DNA of 64,000 nt from contig OZ038378.1 of NCBI GenBank assembly GCA_964036045.1, positions 186,533,128-186,597,127 on the forward strand, given 5' to 3'. Under the pieces are notes generated by a model that was not told the DNA's origin, did no database searches, and was given only the letters and a program-made list of their open reading frames with translations. A program made the translations under genes and the position numbers. Positions 10,315 through 21,979 of the stretch are shown here, one piece after another; within the stretch, counting starts at the first letter, position 1, and each line of letters opens with the position of its first letter. This DNA is from Eutreptiella sp. 'Long Island Sound 2002'. Taxonomy: Eukaryota > Euglenozoa > Euglenophyceae > Eutreptiales > Eutreptiaceae.

Positions 10315-13300
10315 ATGGCGGAACCCGCGGCCCCACGCAAAACACGCCCCCGATCTCCGACGCTGGACGAAGCACACGAGGTCATCAGGGCGCTGGGACT
10401 CAGTGACGGCGAAGTAGACCCCCCACAAGGGGACGCGGGCACGGACTCCGACCTGGAGGCAGTACGGGAGCCCCCCGCGGGAGGCGCGCCCGCGGAACCT
10501 GCGCCGCCGGCGGGCAGCGTGCCCGCGCTCTGCCCCGCGTGGAAACGGGGCCACTGCACCGGCGAAGGCTGGTGCCCCAAACAGCACCCCCAGCCCGGCC
10601 CCGATGACGGAGCGCTGCCCGAGGTGAAACCCGCGGCCGCATGCGCCGCCCTACGCTACGGGGTGGCGCAGGGCTGGATCCTGGATGAGACCGCGCGCGG
10701 CAGCGTGAACATCCAGGAGGCCGTCGACCGAGTCACCCACGCGGGACAGGCGGCAGTGGCCTTGCACACCAGGGGCCGCCACGGCGGACCCGCGGAGGGG
10801 ATCATTGTAGAACCCTCGGGAATGGTGCTGGTCCTGGCGGCGGACATGGTCCGAGGGGTGCTCCACGCGTCCCGCGTGCGGCGGGCGTGCCCACAGTGGA
10901 CCATCCAGGTGTACACCCCCCCACGGGCGTGGCCCTTCTCCACGTGGGCGGTGCTCGCCGTCATGTGGCACCTGGCACCGGAGGACGCCCCCACAGGGAC
11001 CGCGGAGGACATCGCCCAGGACCTCCACACCTGGCCGGCCGACCAGGATTACCCCTGGCGCAGGCCCCGGGGCGGCCTCCCGGTGGCACCCGCGGCAGAG
11101 GGGCTCAGCCTCGCGGCAACCCTCCAACGGCATCACGACAAGAAGGCACGCCACTTCCTGCAGACGGGCACGGTCCCGGCCACCCCGCCAGACTCTGAGT
11201 GGCGATGGGACGCAGGGGCGGCGCAACCGCTGCCGGGCCCCTGGACCCTCCCGTTGTGGTATTTGCCCATGGGCACCCTGGCCCACGCCACCCAGGCCGT
11301 CAAGGGGGCTTTCCCGCAGCCACTCCTCCCCGGCGTGGCCCTGCTCCGCAGCCTGCAGGCGGGGGCCGCCTGGGTACGGGGGAAGGAAGGAAAGGGGCGC
11401 TCGAGCCCCTATTTCCCCCTGGTCCAGGGTCAGGCGCTGCTCCACGCCGAGGGCATGGGGACCGTGGAATGGGGGGCGATCATGCCCGGCACGCCGTGCA
11501 GGTGGATCACAGCGGCCGCCCCACAGCCCATGCGATCGCCGCGGGCGTGCCACCGCCTCCTACGGATGGTCCCCTCTTTGGCCCCCCAACACGCCTTTAC
11601 GAGGGACGTGTGGAAGGCCGTACTGAGCCACACCAGGGAGTGGCTAACGAACCCGGGTGCACGGTACCCGCCGGGGCCCGTCCTCGAACAGCTCACGGCC
11701 CCCACACCCGGGGTCCTCCACGCCCTGCACAGGGCGTCGGCTCTCACGGAGCAGCTCAACGACGAAGTGCTGGACCTGGCGCTGGAGCCGCTGCGGGTGC
11801 TCTACCCGCAAACCCACATCCCACCCGCGGGCACGTCCAACTGCCTAGGCCGCCTGGGGTTGCAGCGCCGCGTCGAGGCCGCGCACCCAGGAGGCGTGGT
11901 GGAGCAGTGGCTAACGCTCCGCAACCCGTCCACCGCGGAAGGCCACTGGTACCTGCACCAACTCCTCTTCCAACCACGGGCAGCCCCGAAACACCGCCGG
12001 CAAAACCCGTACCACACGCACCCGGAGCGCCGAGGCGCGCAGGACTTCCCGCAGCCAGTCCCGCCCGCCCTCCTGCCGGGACGGGACCCGGAGGCGCTAC
12101 AGCAGGGCCCCCCGCTCGACACCGCCACCACGGTACAACAGAGGGGACGCGACAGCGCGGATGGTGCCGAACCGGACGTCACGAACTGCGGAGCGGTGGC
12201 CTGGATGGCAGCCTGCAGGCACCTCGCCCGAGATACCACGGGGCTCCGGCAGTACAGACCAACGGACCGCACGGCGCTGGCGTCCGCGGTCGCGGCCGTC
12301 ACCATGGGTCCCGTGGCGGCGTGGCCGGCGCAACTGCTGCCCCACGTCCCCTGCCGCGACACGCAGCCCCGCCGGCCGGCCGCAACGCACGCGCCGACGG
12401 CACCCCTCACGGCGGAGCAGCTATACGTTGTCGCGGCGGCGTTGCTAGCGGACGGCGGGGAGAGCTTCGTCCACAACTAGGGCCCGGCGCAGATTGCGGG
12501 AAGCATACAAGGGCCACAGCGCGATGCACCAGACCCGTGGCATGCCACACTCCGCGGGCGCACCCGCGTCTGGGATGCGGGCGATGGCACACCTCCACCC
12601 GGGCCTAAGCAGGGGGAGGCACTGGTGCTGCAGACGGCAGGCTACCAGGCCATCCTACACGGCCCCCCCGGAGGGTACCGGTCGCACGTCCTGGCCGGAG
12701 GACGCTGGACTGTCTGGCACATCACCGCCAGGCAAGGGGCATTCCCACCCCTGCCCCACGTCGACTGGCAACAGGGGCCCACCCAGGCCTACTATATGTC
12801 GGCGGACCCCTGGCCGCTGGCGGTCCTGCTACACACCGTCAGCGCCCCCAACAAGAGGCAGGAACCGGGGTGGGTCAACCCCCCCGCACTGGTGTGCAGC
12901 CCCGACCAGGAGGAGCATCTACGGGCCGCGTGGCAGGGAGACGCCATCAGGGCCACGGACGTCCCGGACCTCCACGCCGGGCCAATCGCGCACGCCCGCC
13001 CGGTGGCTACCCTGGCGGTGGCCCAACGGGGACAGCAGAACCCGCAGTGGGTGGTCTGCATGTTCAGCCCGGCGGACGCGCACATCGTCGTCTGCGACCC
13101 CGAGCGCCTGCCGGGGCTCGAAGCCGTGATCCGCGTGGCAGACTGCACCCGCATGATCGTCAAGGCGCTACAGGAGGGCGAACACCACGCCCTCCTGCTC
13201 CAGGTCAGGCTGAAGGACAACGCCCGGGCGGCGAGGTCGGGGGTGTGGCCGGCAGCGGCGCACCCCGCCGACCTAGAGCTCCAGCTGGCGGTCCCGACCG

Positions 13301-14010
13301 CAGTGTACCACTGGCTACAGGCCTTCCACGACCTGCGATGGAGGGGCAAGCCCGACCGCCAAATCGGCACCACGCACTGGCAAACGTGGCTGCAAGCAGA
13401 CGCGCAGCGCGATGCCGTCCGGGGTCTCGGGCCCGCGCCCGCGACACGAGCCCTCGATGCGGCGGCCCCGGGCCGCACACTGGCGCCACACACGGTGCCA
13501 CTGGCTAACCTGCCATTCGAACCAGCGGCAGAGGGCGCCATTCGGAAGTCGGTGCCGCTCCCCCCGGCGCGAGGGGCCACGGAGCCGACGAAATGCCCCC
13601 TGTGTGCGGACAAGTACTACACAAGCGGGGCAATGCTGGAACACCTGGCGTGGCACGCGGTGCACGCTGCAGCCCCGGCAGACGACAAGGAGGCGGCCAC
13701 CAACATCCGGCAGGGGAGAGCACGGAGGTCCCCGTGGCACGCCCCGTACACCCGGCGCCCCCCGCCCCAGGCAGCCGACCACGCAGACGGAGATGCGGAG
13801 GCACCTGGAGCGGCCCCGGGGACCGGCGGTGCGGCCCCACCAGGGTCCATGTCCATCTCCGCGGGGCTGGCCCCCCTGGCCCCCCTGGCTCCCCCGGTCC
13901 CCCGGGCCCCCCTGTGGGCCCCGCTGGGAACGGGCTCAGCGGATGCGGCGCACCCGGATGCCCTGGCTGCGCCGGCGAACCCAGCGGCAATGCCGATGCG
14001 GGATAGCTGA
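10315..14010 (+). CDS. LINE ORF1, copy A (interrupted by one TAG)
   Basis: The start is the ATG in ACAACAATGGCG just past the repeat array; the in-frame reading further upstream is array sequence. The frame spans 1,231 codons plus a TGA stop, the same length as copy B, but codon 722 (12478-12480) is TAG where copy B reads His. Near the N-terminus is a CCCH zinc finger (C73-X7-C81-X5-C87-X3-H91 in copy B numbering). Near residues 1094-1114 is a classic C2H2 finger (C-X2-C-X12-H-X3-H). In between are NCGAVAWMAAC (about 625) and SHVLAGGRW (about 790), which resemble Cys and His boxes of papain-fold peptidases. The C-terminus is Pro/Ala-rich. The role is presumably RNA or DNA binding in the retrotransposon particle. 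ORF2 begins 12 nt after the stop. Confidence 0.82.
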
Positions 14011-14022
14011 CTCCAGGAGGAC

Positions 14023-17000
14023 ATGGCGGGCGACGCCCTGTGGCTCCTCTCGTGGAACCTGCGCAACGGCCTCGTGCCGCAAGACCGGTCCCTCCATGAC
14101 ACTCCCCGGCGGCGCCGGGGGCCGGCGGCCTGTACCGACAAGGAGCACCTCATTACCGGCATGCTACCCCAGGAGGGGGGCTTTGCTATCATGCTCCAGG
14201 AAACAGGGATGGCCACCCGGGCACAGGAGATGCACGTGGCCGCGGCGCTCCGGGACAAGGGGTACACCGCCTTCTTCAGCAGCCGGCTGGCGGAGACGGG
14301 AGCCACCTCCACCTCGAGAGGGGGGGGCCTCCTCACCGCCGTCAGCAGCAAGTACGTGGCGGAGCACGAGGTGCTCAGTTTCACGAAAATTGTCCCCGGG
14401 AAGGTCGCGGCCCTGGAGATCGGCACGGACGGGGGAGGCCTCACCCTCATCAACGTCCACGGGCCGCAAGCAGGCTGCTCCCCGTGGGCGGGACGGGCGG
14501 CGTTCTGGGCCGACATACAAATGTATGCCACGGCCCGCAGCCTCGGTGGGAGGCACCCGGTGGTCATCGCCGGCGACACCAACATCTACATGGATGTCCC
14601 CACCAACCCGACCACGGAGCACTTCCGAGCGGGCTGGGAGGCCTGCGGTTTCCGAAGGGCCGCGGCGGGCGGCGAGGAGGACATGACCCCCACGCTCCAC
14701 CCGTCCCGGCACAGGGTGGACACCTTCCTTGTCAACGAGCCCCTCCTGCCGTGGTCCCTGCGGGAAAGCGTCTGGGCTCGCGGCATGGCGCACCCCCAGG
14801 TGGTCGGCTCGGACCACCTCCCGATCCGCCTGGCCCTGCGGGGTCTCCTCAGCGCAGCGGGGCGCGCGGCGATGCCCACCCCCTACAGCCACACGGAGGG
14901 CCGCCTCCTCCCGTACGACGCCGAGGCCGCACCCGTCCAACACTGCCTGTGGGCGGCGGTAACCGCCGCGCAGGATGAACCCTCCCTGGCGCCCTGGCTG
15001 GGTCCCGCAGAGCAGCACGACTACGGGTCCATGCCAGCGGCCGCGGTTGACAAGGTTTTCGAACACCCCCACGCGACGCATGACGCCCTGGCGCGTGTGG
15101 TGGGACGCCGGCAGCCGTCCGCGGCGGGGACGGACCCGGCGGAGGGGGACCTCCCGGAGAGCCGAAAGCGGCTCCAGGCAGCGGTCCTCCGCTATGACAC
15201 CCTGGCCGCGCGCGCGCCGGCAGCGTACCAGGCGGACGCGGCCCGGCATGGCATCCGGTCCGAGGCGGCGCTCCGGCTCACGGAGGAGCTGCAGGGTGTA
15301 TCGCCCGGGTTCCGCCCGACCACACAGGGCCAGCTACAGGAGGAGCTGGAGAGGCAAGCAGCCGCCATCGAGGAGGACATTCGCCAGCTCCGCGCACTCC
15401 TGGCGGCAGACCGCAAGCGCGCCATCAAGGACTTCTGGCGCAGCCACGCCCCCGACATCGCCCAGCGATGGAAAGCCGTGCGGGGAGCCATAGAGGTAGA
15501 GGCCCCGGGCCCGTCAGGCCTCTGGAACGTGCGGGTCCCCAACACCCAAACGCTCCTCACGGAGGCCCACGACGTGATGTTCGCAGTTCGCGCCTTCTGG
15601 CGAGAACTGTATGACAAACGCCCGGTGGACCTCCCAGGCTTCCAGGCAGTCCTCGGCCGCCACGTCCCCCGGGTCCCTGAAGGGGCCTGGACACAGGTCC
15701 AGCAGTACTCCATGCAGGACCTGAAGTCCGCCCTGGACAAGGCCGATGGCAAGGCCCCAGGTCCCAACCACGTGGAGGCACGTTTCATCAAGGCCCTCCC
15801 GGCACCCGTCCAGTGGCTCCTGGTCCACTCCTACCGGGCCATCCTCCGCGGCGCCCCGCCGCCGATGCACTGGAGGGACGCGCACATCTGGCTCAGCCCC
15901 AAGGTACCGGGCTCTGCCAGACTGGACGACTACAGGCCCATAGCCCTGGGCCAGCTGGACATGAAGGTGCTCACGGGCCCCCTCACCCAGCGCATCACGG
16001 AAGTGCTCACACGGCACGGAGTGGTCAGCGACTGGCAGCAAGGGGCCCTCCCTGGCTCCAACACAGGCCCCCCGCTGTTCATGGCGCAGCGGCAGCTCCA
16101 GCGAGGAAGGCCCAACTAGGTCTTCTCCTCCGACGCCCGCAAGGCCTTCGACACCGCCCCACACGGCGCCCTCCACCTCATCCTGCGCCACCTCTCCGTG
16201 CCGCCGGACGTCATCGACCTCCTGCTCTTCCTCCACACGTGCGCCAGGCTGCGCATCGTCACAGCACACGGGCTAATGCAGCCCGTCTACATGCTGCGCG
16301 GCGTCCGGCAGGGCAACCCCGAGAGCCCCCTACTGTACGCGCTCTTCCTGGAGCCCCTGCTCAGGGCGCAGGGGCACCGCCTGCGCCCGTCGGGAGGGGC
16401 CGAGCACGGCCTCGTCCAGGCCTACATCGACGACCTGCTGGTGGTGGCCCACCCGCTGCAGCACTTCGTCGAGGGCGTGGAGGCGGTGGCCACGTACCTG
16501 GGGATGATGGGCATGGAGCTCAACCCCCGCAAGTGCGCCATGGCCACCACGGAGGGGGTCCCGGGCCTGCAGCTGCACCTCTGTCCCTACCTGGAAAACC
16601 CGTGGCACTGGGTACCAGTGGCGGACTCCGTCCCCTACCTGGGACTCCAGCTGCAGCCGGACGGGGAGTTCTCCCTGCAGCGCAAGCACCGGCTACGCCT
16701 GGCGGCGGTGCACCACTGGTGCCTTAACACCCTCGCGCCACCGAAAGTGGTGCAGGACGTCATCCTGGCGATCCTCGGGGGGCTGACGCAGTACGTCGCC
16801 CCTTTCATCGCCGACGACTCCGACACTGCACGCCACCTGGACCACATCACGGTCTAGGTCGCGAAGGACAGGGCGCGGTACGCCTTCGACGCCTCGCGGG
16901 ACAGCCTGCAGGATGACCGGACCCTGGGGCTCACACAGGTGCCAACGCGGTGCCAGCAGGCAGCGGTGGCCCTCGTGGGTACACTCGTCCACCACCGCTC

Positions 17001-20000
17001 AACCTCCGTGCGCGCCGAGGTCACCAAGATGTTCTGGGAAATAGCTGGCGCGCACGGAATATGTCCCGAGGTGCACTACCCTGTCCCGGAGTTCGCAACT
17101 CTAGCGGGGGGCGACTGGGTCCACCGCATACCCCGGGCCCTGGCTGCCCTGGGAGTGGGGCTGTACAACCCCATCGCGTGCCCCAGGGCGGCCCATGTCC
17201 AACTACAGTCCCCGCCGGGCAACATCGTCACGCTGCGCACCGCCAGGCTGCGACACCGCGACGCGTGCCGCCTGACGGTGCCACACACAACGCCGTGGCA
17301 TGGGCACCACGGGCCACGCCACCCCTTCCCCGACAACGACGACCCGTGGCCGACGGCGGTGCGGGAATGCCTCAACCAATGCGCCGATGAACACCTCCAC
17401 TATTGCCGCCGTGAGCAGGAGCCCACCAACCACCCCGGGTGGCGCGACGCCTTGGTCCACCTCTTCCACACCACCGGCACGCGGGACCCCCGCCTGAGGC
17501 TCGTCCACCCCACGAGGGCTAAGCAGGACGCCCACACCGGCCCACGGGTGACCCCGGACGGCCTGCACCTCCACGTCGGGGGCTACCGCTGCCGGGACGG
17601 CCTATCCCCCCCCACGCGGGGGGCGGCGTACCACCCGCCGGTAGCCCTCATGTACATCCTTCGCGACGTACTCGCGGAAAGCGAGCACCAAGAGCCTAAC
17701 GCGGACGTGGCATGGCCCGAGCCCCTGCGCCCCCGGCCCCACGCGCCGACGCCGTTGTGGTTGGTGACCACGGACGACCAATGCACCCAAGCGACGGGGC
17801 AGGCGCAGCTCCGGGCCGAGTGGGTAATGGTGCAGGTGGGGGCGGGCCAGCCCGAACCCTGTGGGCTCCCCCGTGGCACCGCCCTGCTGGTAGCTACGGG
17901 GGTGCCGCACGACCCACACATGGCGGTGCACGCGTTGCAGGACCAGCCGGAGGACACGGGGCACCTGGTGGTGCACCAGCGCGGGGGCCCGGCGTGGCTC
18001 AAGGAACATGTGACGGCACTTCGTTCCTGGGCAAGCACGATCACCGGAGCAGAGATCCGGCTGCACCACCACCCGGCGATCAGCCCCGGCGACACCAGGG
18101 CGCTGAGCGTGGACCAACTGACCCCCAGCCACCCCGACGTCCGGTGGCACTCCGCCGACCTCAACGCAGGGGTGGCTCAGCCCCATCGGATACTACTGGA
18201 TCCCGGAGGCCTGGGGCCACACCTCTTCCGACACATCCGGGGGCGGACCCTGCAAACACGCTACCAGCGTCGCTCTCGCCGCCGACCTCACCCGCACGTG
18301 GGCGGTGGCCATCTCGGGCACGGTGCCTGACGGGGAGGGGGTGGCCGCCTCCCTCCCCCTACAATACGGTGCCCACCGACCATGTGTCCACACGGTGGAC
18401 GCCGAAGTCATCCTCCACCTCCTGCGGCACGCAGATCGCGAGCAGACCACTAGGGTCCCCGCGGGCGCAGCGAAGGTGGTCAACCAGATGCCCCTGCGGT
18501 GGCTCCGGGACAGCCTGTGCGCGCGAGGGCAACACGCCGGGCACCCGTTCTGGAACGTCCGAGCCACCTCGCACCACAGTGACGCCCTACTGCACAAGGC
18601 GGACTGGGCGGCGTCCCAGGACACCGTCCTGCAGAACACGCCCCCGGACCCTGGCCACGCCCAACTCATTGTCGCCGGCCGTGACGGCCATCTCGATCTA
18701 CGGCCCCCCACGATGCGGGTGCTCGGCGAGGTCGCGCAGCGGGCGCAGACGGACCATGCGCTGACGCACCGGATACACACACCTTTGCGCGCGGCCCACG
18801 CCACAGCCTATGTCCACGCCCGGGACCTCACCGCGACGGCCACCAACCGCCGGGCGCTGCGGGCCCAAGACGGCCACACGCCGGTGCAGCGCAGGCTCCG
18901 CGTCCGTAAGGAGCGGCTCTCCGGCGTCGCCATTGTCCCACAACCGTGCCTCCTATGCGGCGGCCCGGAGGAGACCCCGGTGCACATGCACCTGGGGTGC
19001 GCCCACTCACAGCTCCTCTGGCCCCACTACCGCCAGGCGGTACATGAGGCGGCCCGCCACCTCCCACCCGGGGACAAAGCCCTGTGGGTGGCCTCGTGGC
19101 ACTCCGCAGGCGCCACATGGACGGAAGTCTTCTGCTCCGGACTGCTGCCCGAGGACGCGGAGGCGCAGCTCCGCACCATAGCTCGCTACGACCCGCCAGG
19201 AGGGGCCTCTGTGTACGATTTCCTCCACCACATGCTCCGGCTGGGGGACTTCGCATGGGAGCTTCGCAACCACCGGCTGGAGCAACTCCTCCGCGAGCCC
19301 CAAAGCGCGGCGGCCCGGGCACACCGGTGGCTCACTGCGGCGGAAGGCGACCACCCTCCCCCTCCCCCGCGCCCTGACAAGGACTTCGTAGCCTCCCTCC
19401 GTGTCATGAATGGCACTCTGGAGTGCCCGCCCCAAGAGGGCCCCCACCCGTACCAGGACCTGCCGGGGGCGTTCTCGAGGCACCTACAAGACGCCCTTTT
19501 CCCACCGTGGATCATCGGGTGCGGCTCCATGACCGCGTGGGAGGCGCGCATCGTGGGTGAGGAATGGGCGCGCGAGTGGGGACGGTGGTGCGCCGCCACG
19601 CGCGCCCCGGAGACCCCTGCGCAACGATACGCCGCCATCCCGCTCAACGGATCGGGGCCGGACACCCGGCCGAGACCCACCGTGATCCGCGGGGCGGGAC
19701 CTGACCACCCGTGGGACGCGGCGACGGGGGAATGGCTGCAGGCGGCCCCGGGGCCGCAAACGGGATGGACTGGGGACGTGTCCTCACTCGTCAGGACACC
19801 CGTCCCGCCCCGCATCGTCCTTCACGCCGCCAACGTACTCCGGGCTACGGAGATACGCACGTTGGGACACACCGCGGCCACCGTCCGGTGGCACCCCCGA
19901 GAGGGCGGGGCCGCCCAGCTCGCCGTGGCGCACTTCAAAGCTGGGGGGCCGGTATACGACGACGCCCTGTCCCGGCTGGGCGACACCCAGGGGCCCTTGC

Positions 20001-20707
20001 TCCTCATGCTCCCCACCGACATTGCAGCCGCGCTGCGCCAGGAGCTGGACGGTTGCGAAGGGCTGCGAGTGGAATGGGAGGCAGTCGCGGACGGCACCCT
20101 GCTGGCCCTCCTCCACCGAGACACCGCGAACGGGTGCCGATGGGATGCGCCGACGCCCCACCTCACCGGGTGCCACGTGTACATGGCAACCCCCCCCCAG
20201 GGGCACCCCCGCCCGGCGTGGGGTGACCTCATCGCCGCCTTCCACGACCACTAGATCCTCCCCGACGACACGTGGCAGGAGGTCCTGCGGAAGACGCTTG
20301 GCAAGGACTACCGGCGCCGCGTCCGCGCCCGCCTGCTGGAGATCCGGGACCCCCTCCGAAAGAGGTGGGACGACCTCTGGCTCCGCCATCTCGACCCTTG
20401 GTCGCCGCCCTCCCACCTCCCACACACCTGCCGACTCTGCGGGGAAGGTGACACGGTGTCCTCCGCAGCGTCGACAGGCGCCAACAGGTGCGCGCGGTGC
20501 GCCCAGGTGGCCGCGTGCCCCTGGCCCAACCCTCCTGCAGGCCCGCGCAGGCGCACAGAGGAGGAGGCCCTGCACCGGCGCATCGAGGGGGCACACACCC
20601 CCTCACACGAACGAGCGGGCCCCGCGGGCGCTGCCCTTCTGTGGATCCACGTGCACCTGCGGAACCCCACATCCGTTGCGCACCTGTCGCACGTGTTCGC
20701 GCCCTAA
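14023..20707 (+). CDS. LINE ORF2 polyprotein, copy A (degenerate)
   Basis: This encodes the machinery for target-primed reverse transcription. Residues 1-270 form an APE-type endonuclease: N12 in SWNLRN, E60 in QETG, D185/N187 in GDTN, and the SDH pair D264-H265. Residues about 560-850 form the reverse transcriptase: RPIALGQLD, FSSDARKAFD (D704), RGVRQGNPESPLL, and YIDD at 801-804. An RNase-H-like region follows (about 1420-1535, ending HHSDALLHKAD), then a CCHC finger C1642-X2-C-X8-H-X4-C and a long unassigned C-terminus with a CxxC pair near 2136. Lesions: TAG at codon 699 (also in copy B), TAG at codon 945 (CAG in copy B), one extra base near 18170 that shifts the frame, and TAG at 20252 (GGG in copy B). 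One Cys of the terminal zinc module reads Gly. It would be about 2,227 aa if intact. Confidence 0.85.
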
Positions 20708-20746
20708 CCCCCACCCGCCGCCGCCCTTTGCAGAGCCCGCAGCACC

Positions 20747-21979
20747 ATGCCACGCCGACGGGGGGATGGGCCGGGACACACCAGGGCCCGCCGCAAAGCG
20801 CAGGAGGCGGCCGTCCGGGGCCTGGTGGCGGACGCGGTGGCAGAGGCACACAAGGCGCACGCTGCCGCACGGTGTGACCTGACGGGCAGTGCGAGGGCTT
20901 TCTTTAACGAGACCACCCTCCCGGCCGTCCGCGCCCTGAACGGAGCGGGGGCCCCTACGCTGCTCCCGGCAATGCACCGGATCGTGAACGCCGTCCAGCC
21001 GGGGTTCATCAGCCCGGAGGCGGCCCTCTACGGGCACTGGATGGAGTGGCGCGAGTCGAACCGGTCGGGCCGGCCCCTGTCCATGGGGGACACCCTGCGG
21101 CTGACGGGAGCAGGGTCTGCCATGTCCCTCCGCAGCAGCGCCCCAGCCCTGCTGCACGCCCTCAGGACGCGCTACCCCGGGGACGCGGCCCCGTACCTGA
21201 ACCAGGCGCGGGCCACGTACCCAGGGGGAGTGTCCGAGCTGGATGTGGCGCTCCACCTTCTACACCCACCGGACGAGGACCTGGAGGTGGGCGAGATCAC
21301 AGTGTTCGTGGAAGGCGCGGACGAGGCGTCCGCCTGCCCCCGGCCGACCAACCCAGTGTACGACGGCACCAGGCCTACCCCCCCGTACGCCATCGTATGC
21401 GAGGCGTTCCCCAGGGAGGCCACTTGCTGCCCCGCCCTCCCGCCGGCGACGCACGCGCCCCGCGGCTGGGCTAACCCAGACCTGTCCCCCCCCCTCTCCA
21501 GGACCAGGGGTGCCCACCACAGGAGGCAGGTCCTCTGGCAAGAGTGCCCTGGCACCCCCCTGCTCCTCCTCGTCGTCGCGACCCGCGGGGACCCGGGGCG
21601 GGTCCTGGGGATCACCCCCAGACACCTCTATGGGGCAGCACCCGTACCCCGCCCCCCCCTCCCGGCGCCCGCGGCGCGGGACGGAGTACACACCTTCCTG
21701 CGAACACAGGAGGTCACCTCCGTTACGGGAGTCCACCTGGTGCGGCTCCCCCCGACACCACTCGACGACCCCCGGGGCCCCAGGGCCCTGGGCCCCGCCC
21801 CAGACTGGGAGCTATGGCGCGACGCGTGGGCCGGGTGGCTCCCCCGCCTCCCCTCCCAATGCCGGTGGATGGCCGCCAGCCCCCGGCCGTGCGGGGCTGA
21901 CGCCACAGCCGGCCCCCCACCCCCTCCCCCCCTCCCCCCCGCGGAGCATCACACGGCACTGCCCACGGCGCGGCACTGA
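20747..21979 (+). CDS. LINE ORF3, copy A, 410 aa, unknown function
   Basis: This frame has a single ATG (CACCATGCCACG) and is uninterrupted for 410 codons, the same length as in copy B with only scattered substitutions. It lies 39 nt after the ORF2 stop. The first 30 residues are Arg-rich (MPRRR...ARRKAQEA), then comes an Ala-rich helical-looking part, a middle with LLHPPDEDLEVGEITVFVEG, and a Pro-rich C-terminus with a poly-Pro run. I recognise no catalytic motif, zinc finger, signal peptide or membrane segment. Retention in both copies suggests it is a real product of the element, perhaps a nucleic-acid-binding or particle protein; that is inference. Confidence 0.72.
   Translation: MPRRRGDGPGHTRARRKAQEAAVRGLVADAVAEAHKAHAAARCDLTGSARAFFNETTLPAVRALNGAGAPTLLPAMHRIVNAVQPGFISPEAALYGHWMEWRESNRSGRPLSMGDTLRLTGAGSAMSLRSSAPALLHALRTRYPGDAAPYLNQARATYPGGVSELDVALHLLHPPDEDLEVGEITVFVEGADEASACPRPTNPVYDGTRPTPPYAIVCEAFPREATCCPALPPATHAPRGWANPDLSPPLSRTRGAHHRRQVLWQECPGTPLLLLVVATRGDPGRVLGITPRHLYGAAPVPRPPLPAPAARDGVHTFLRTQEVTSVTGVHLVRLPPTPLDDPRGPRALGPAPDWELWRDAWAGWLPRLPSQCRWMAASPRPCGADATAGPPPPPPLPPAEHHTALPTARH

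Noticed and set aside
16005-16160. The shared TAG before RT motif A as part of an intron boundary (CTAG|GTCTTC)
   Set aside because: The coding frame and RT conservation run straight through on both sides, with no extra sequence in either copy.
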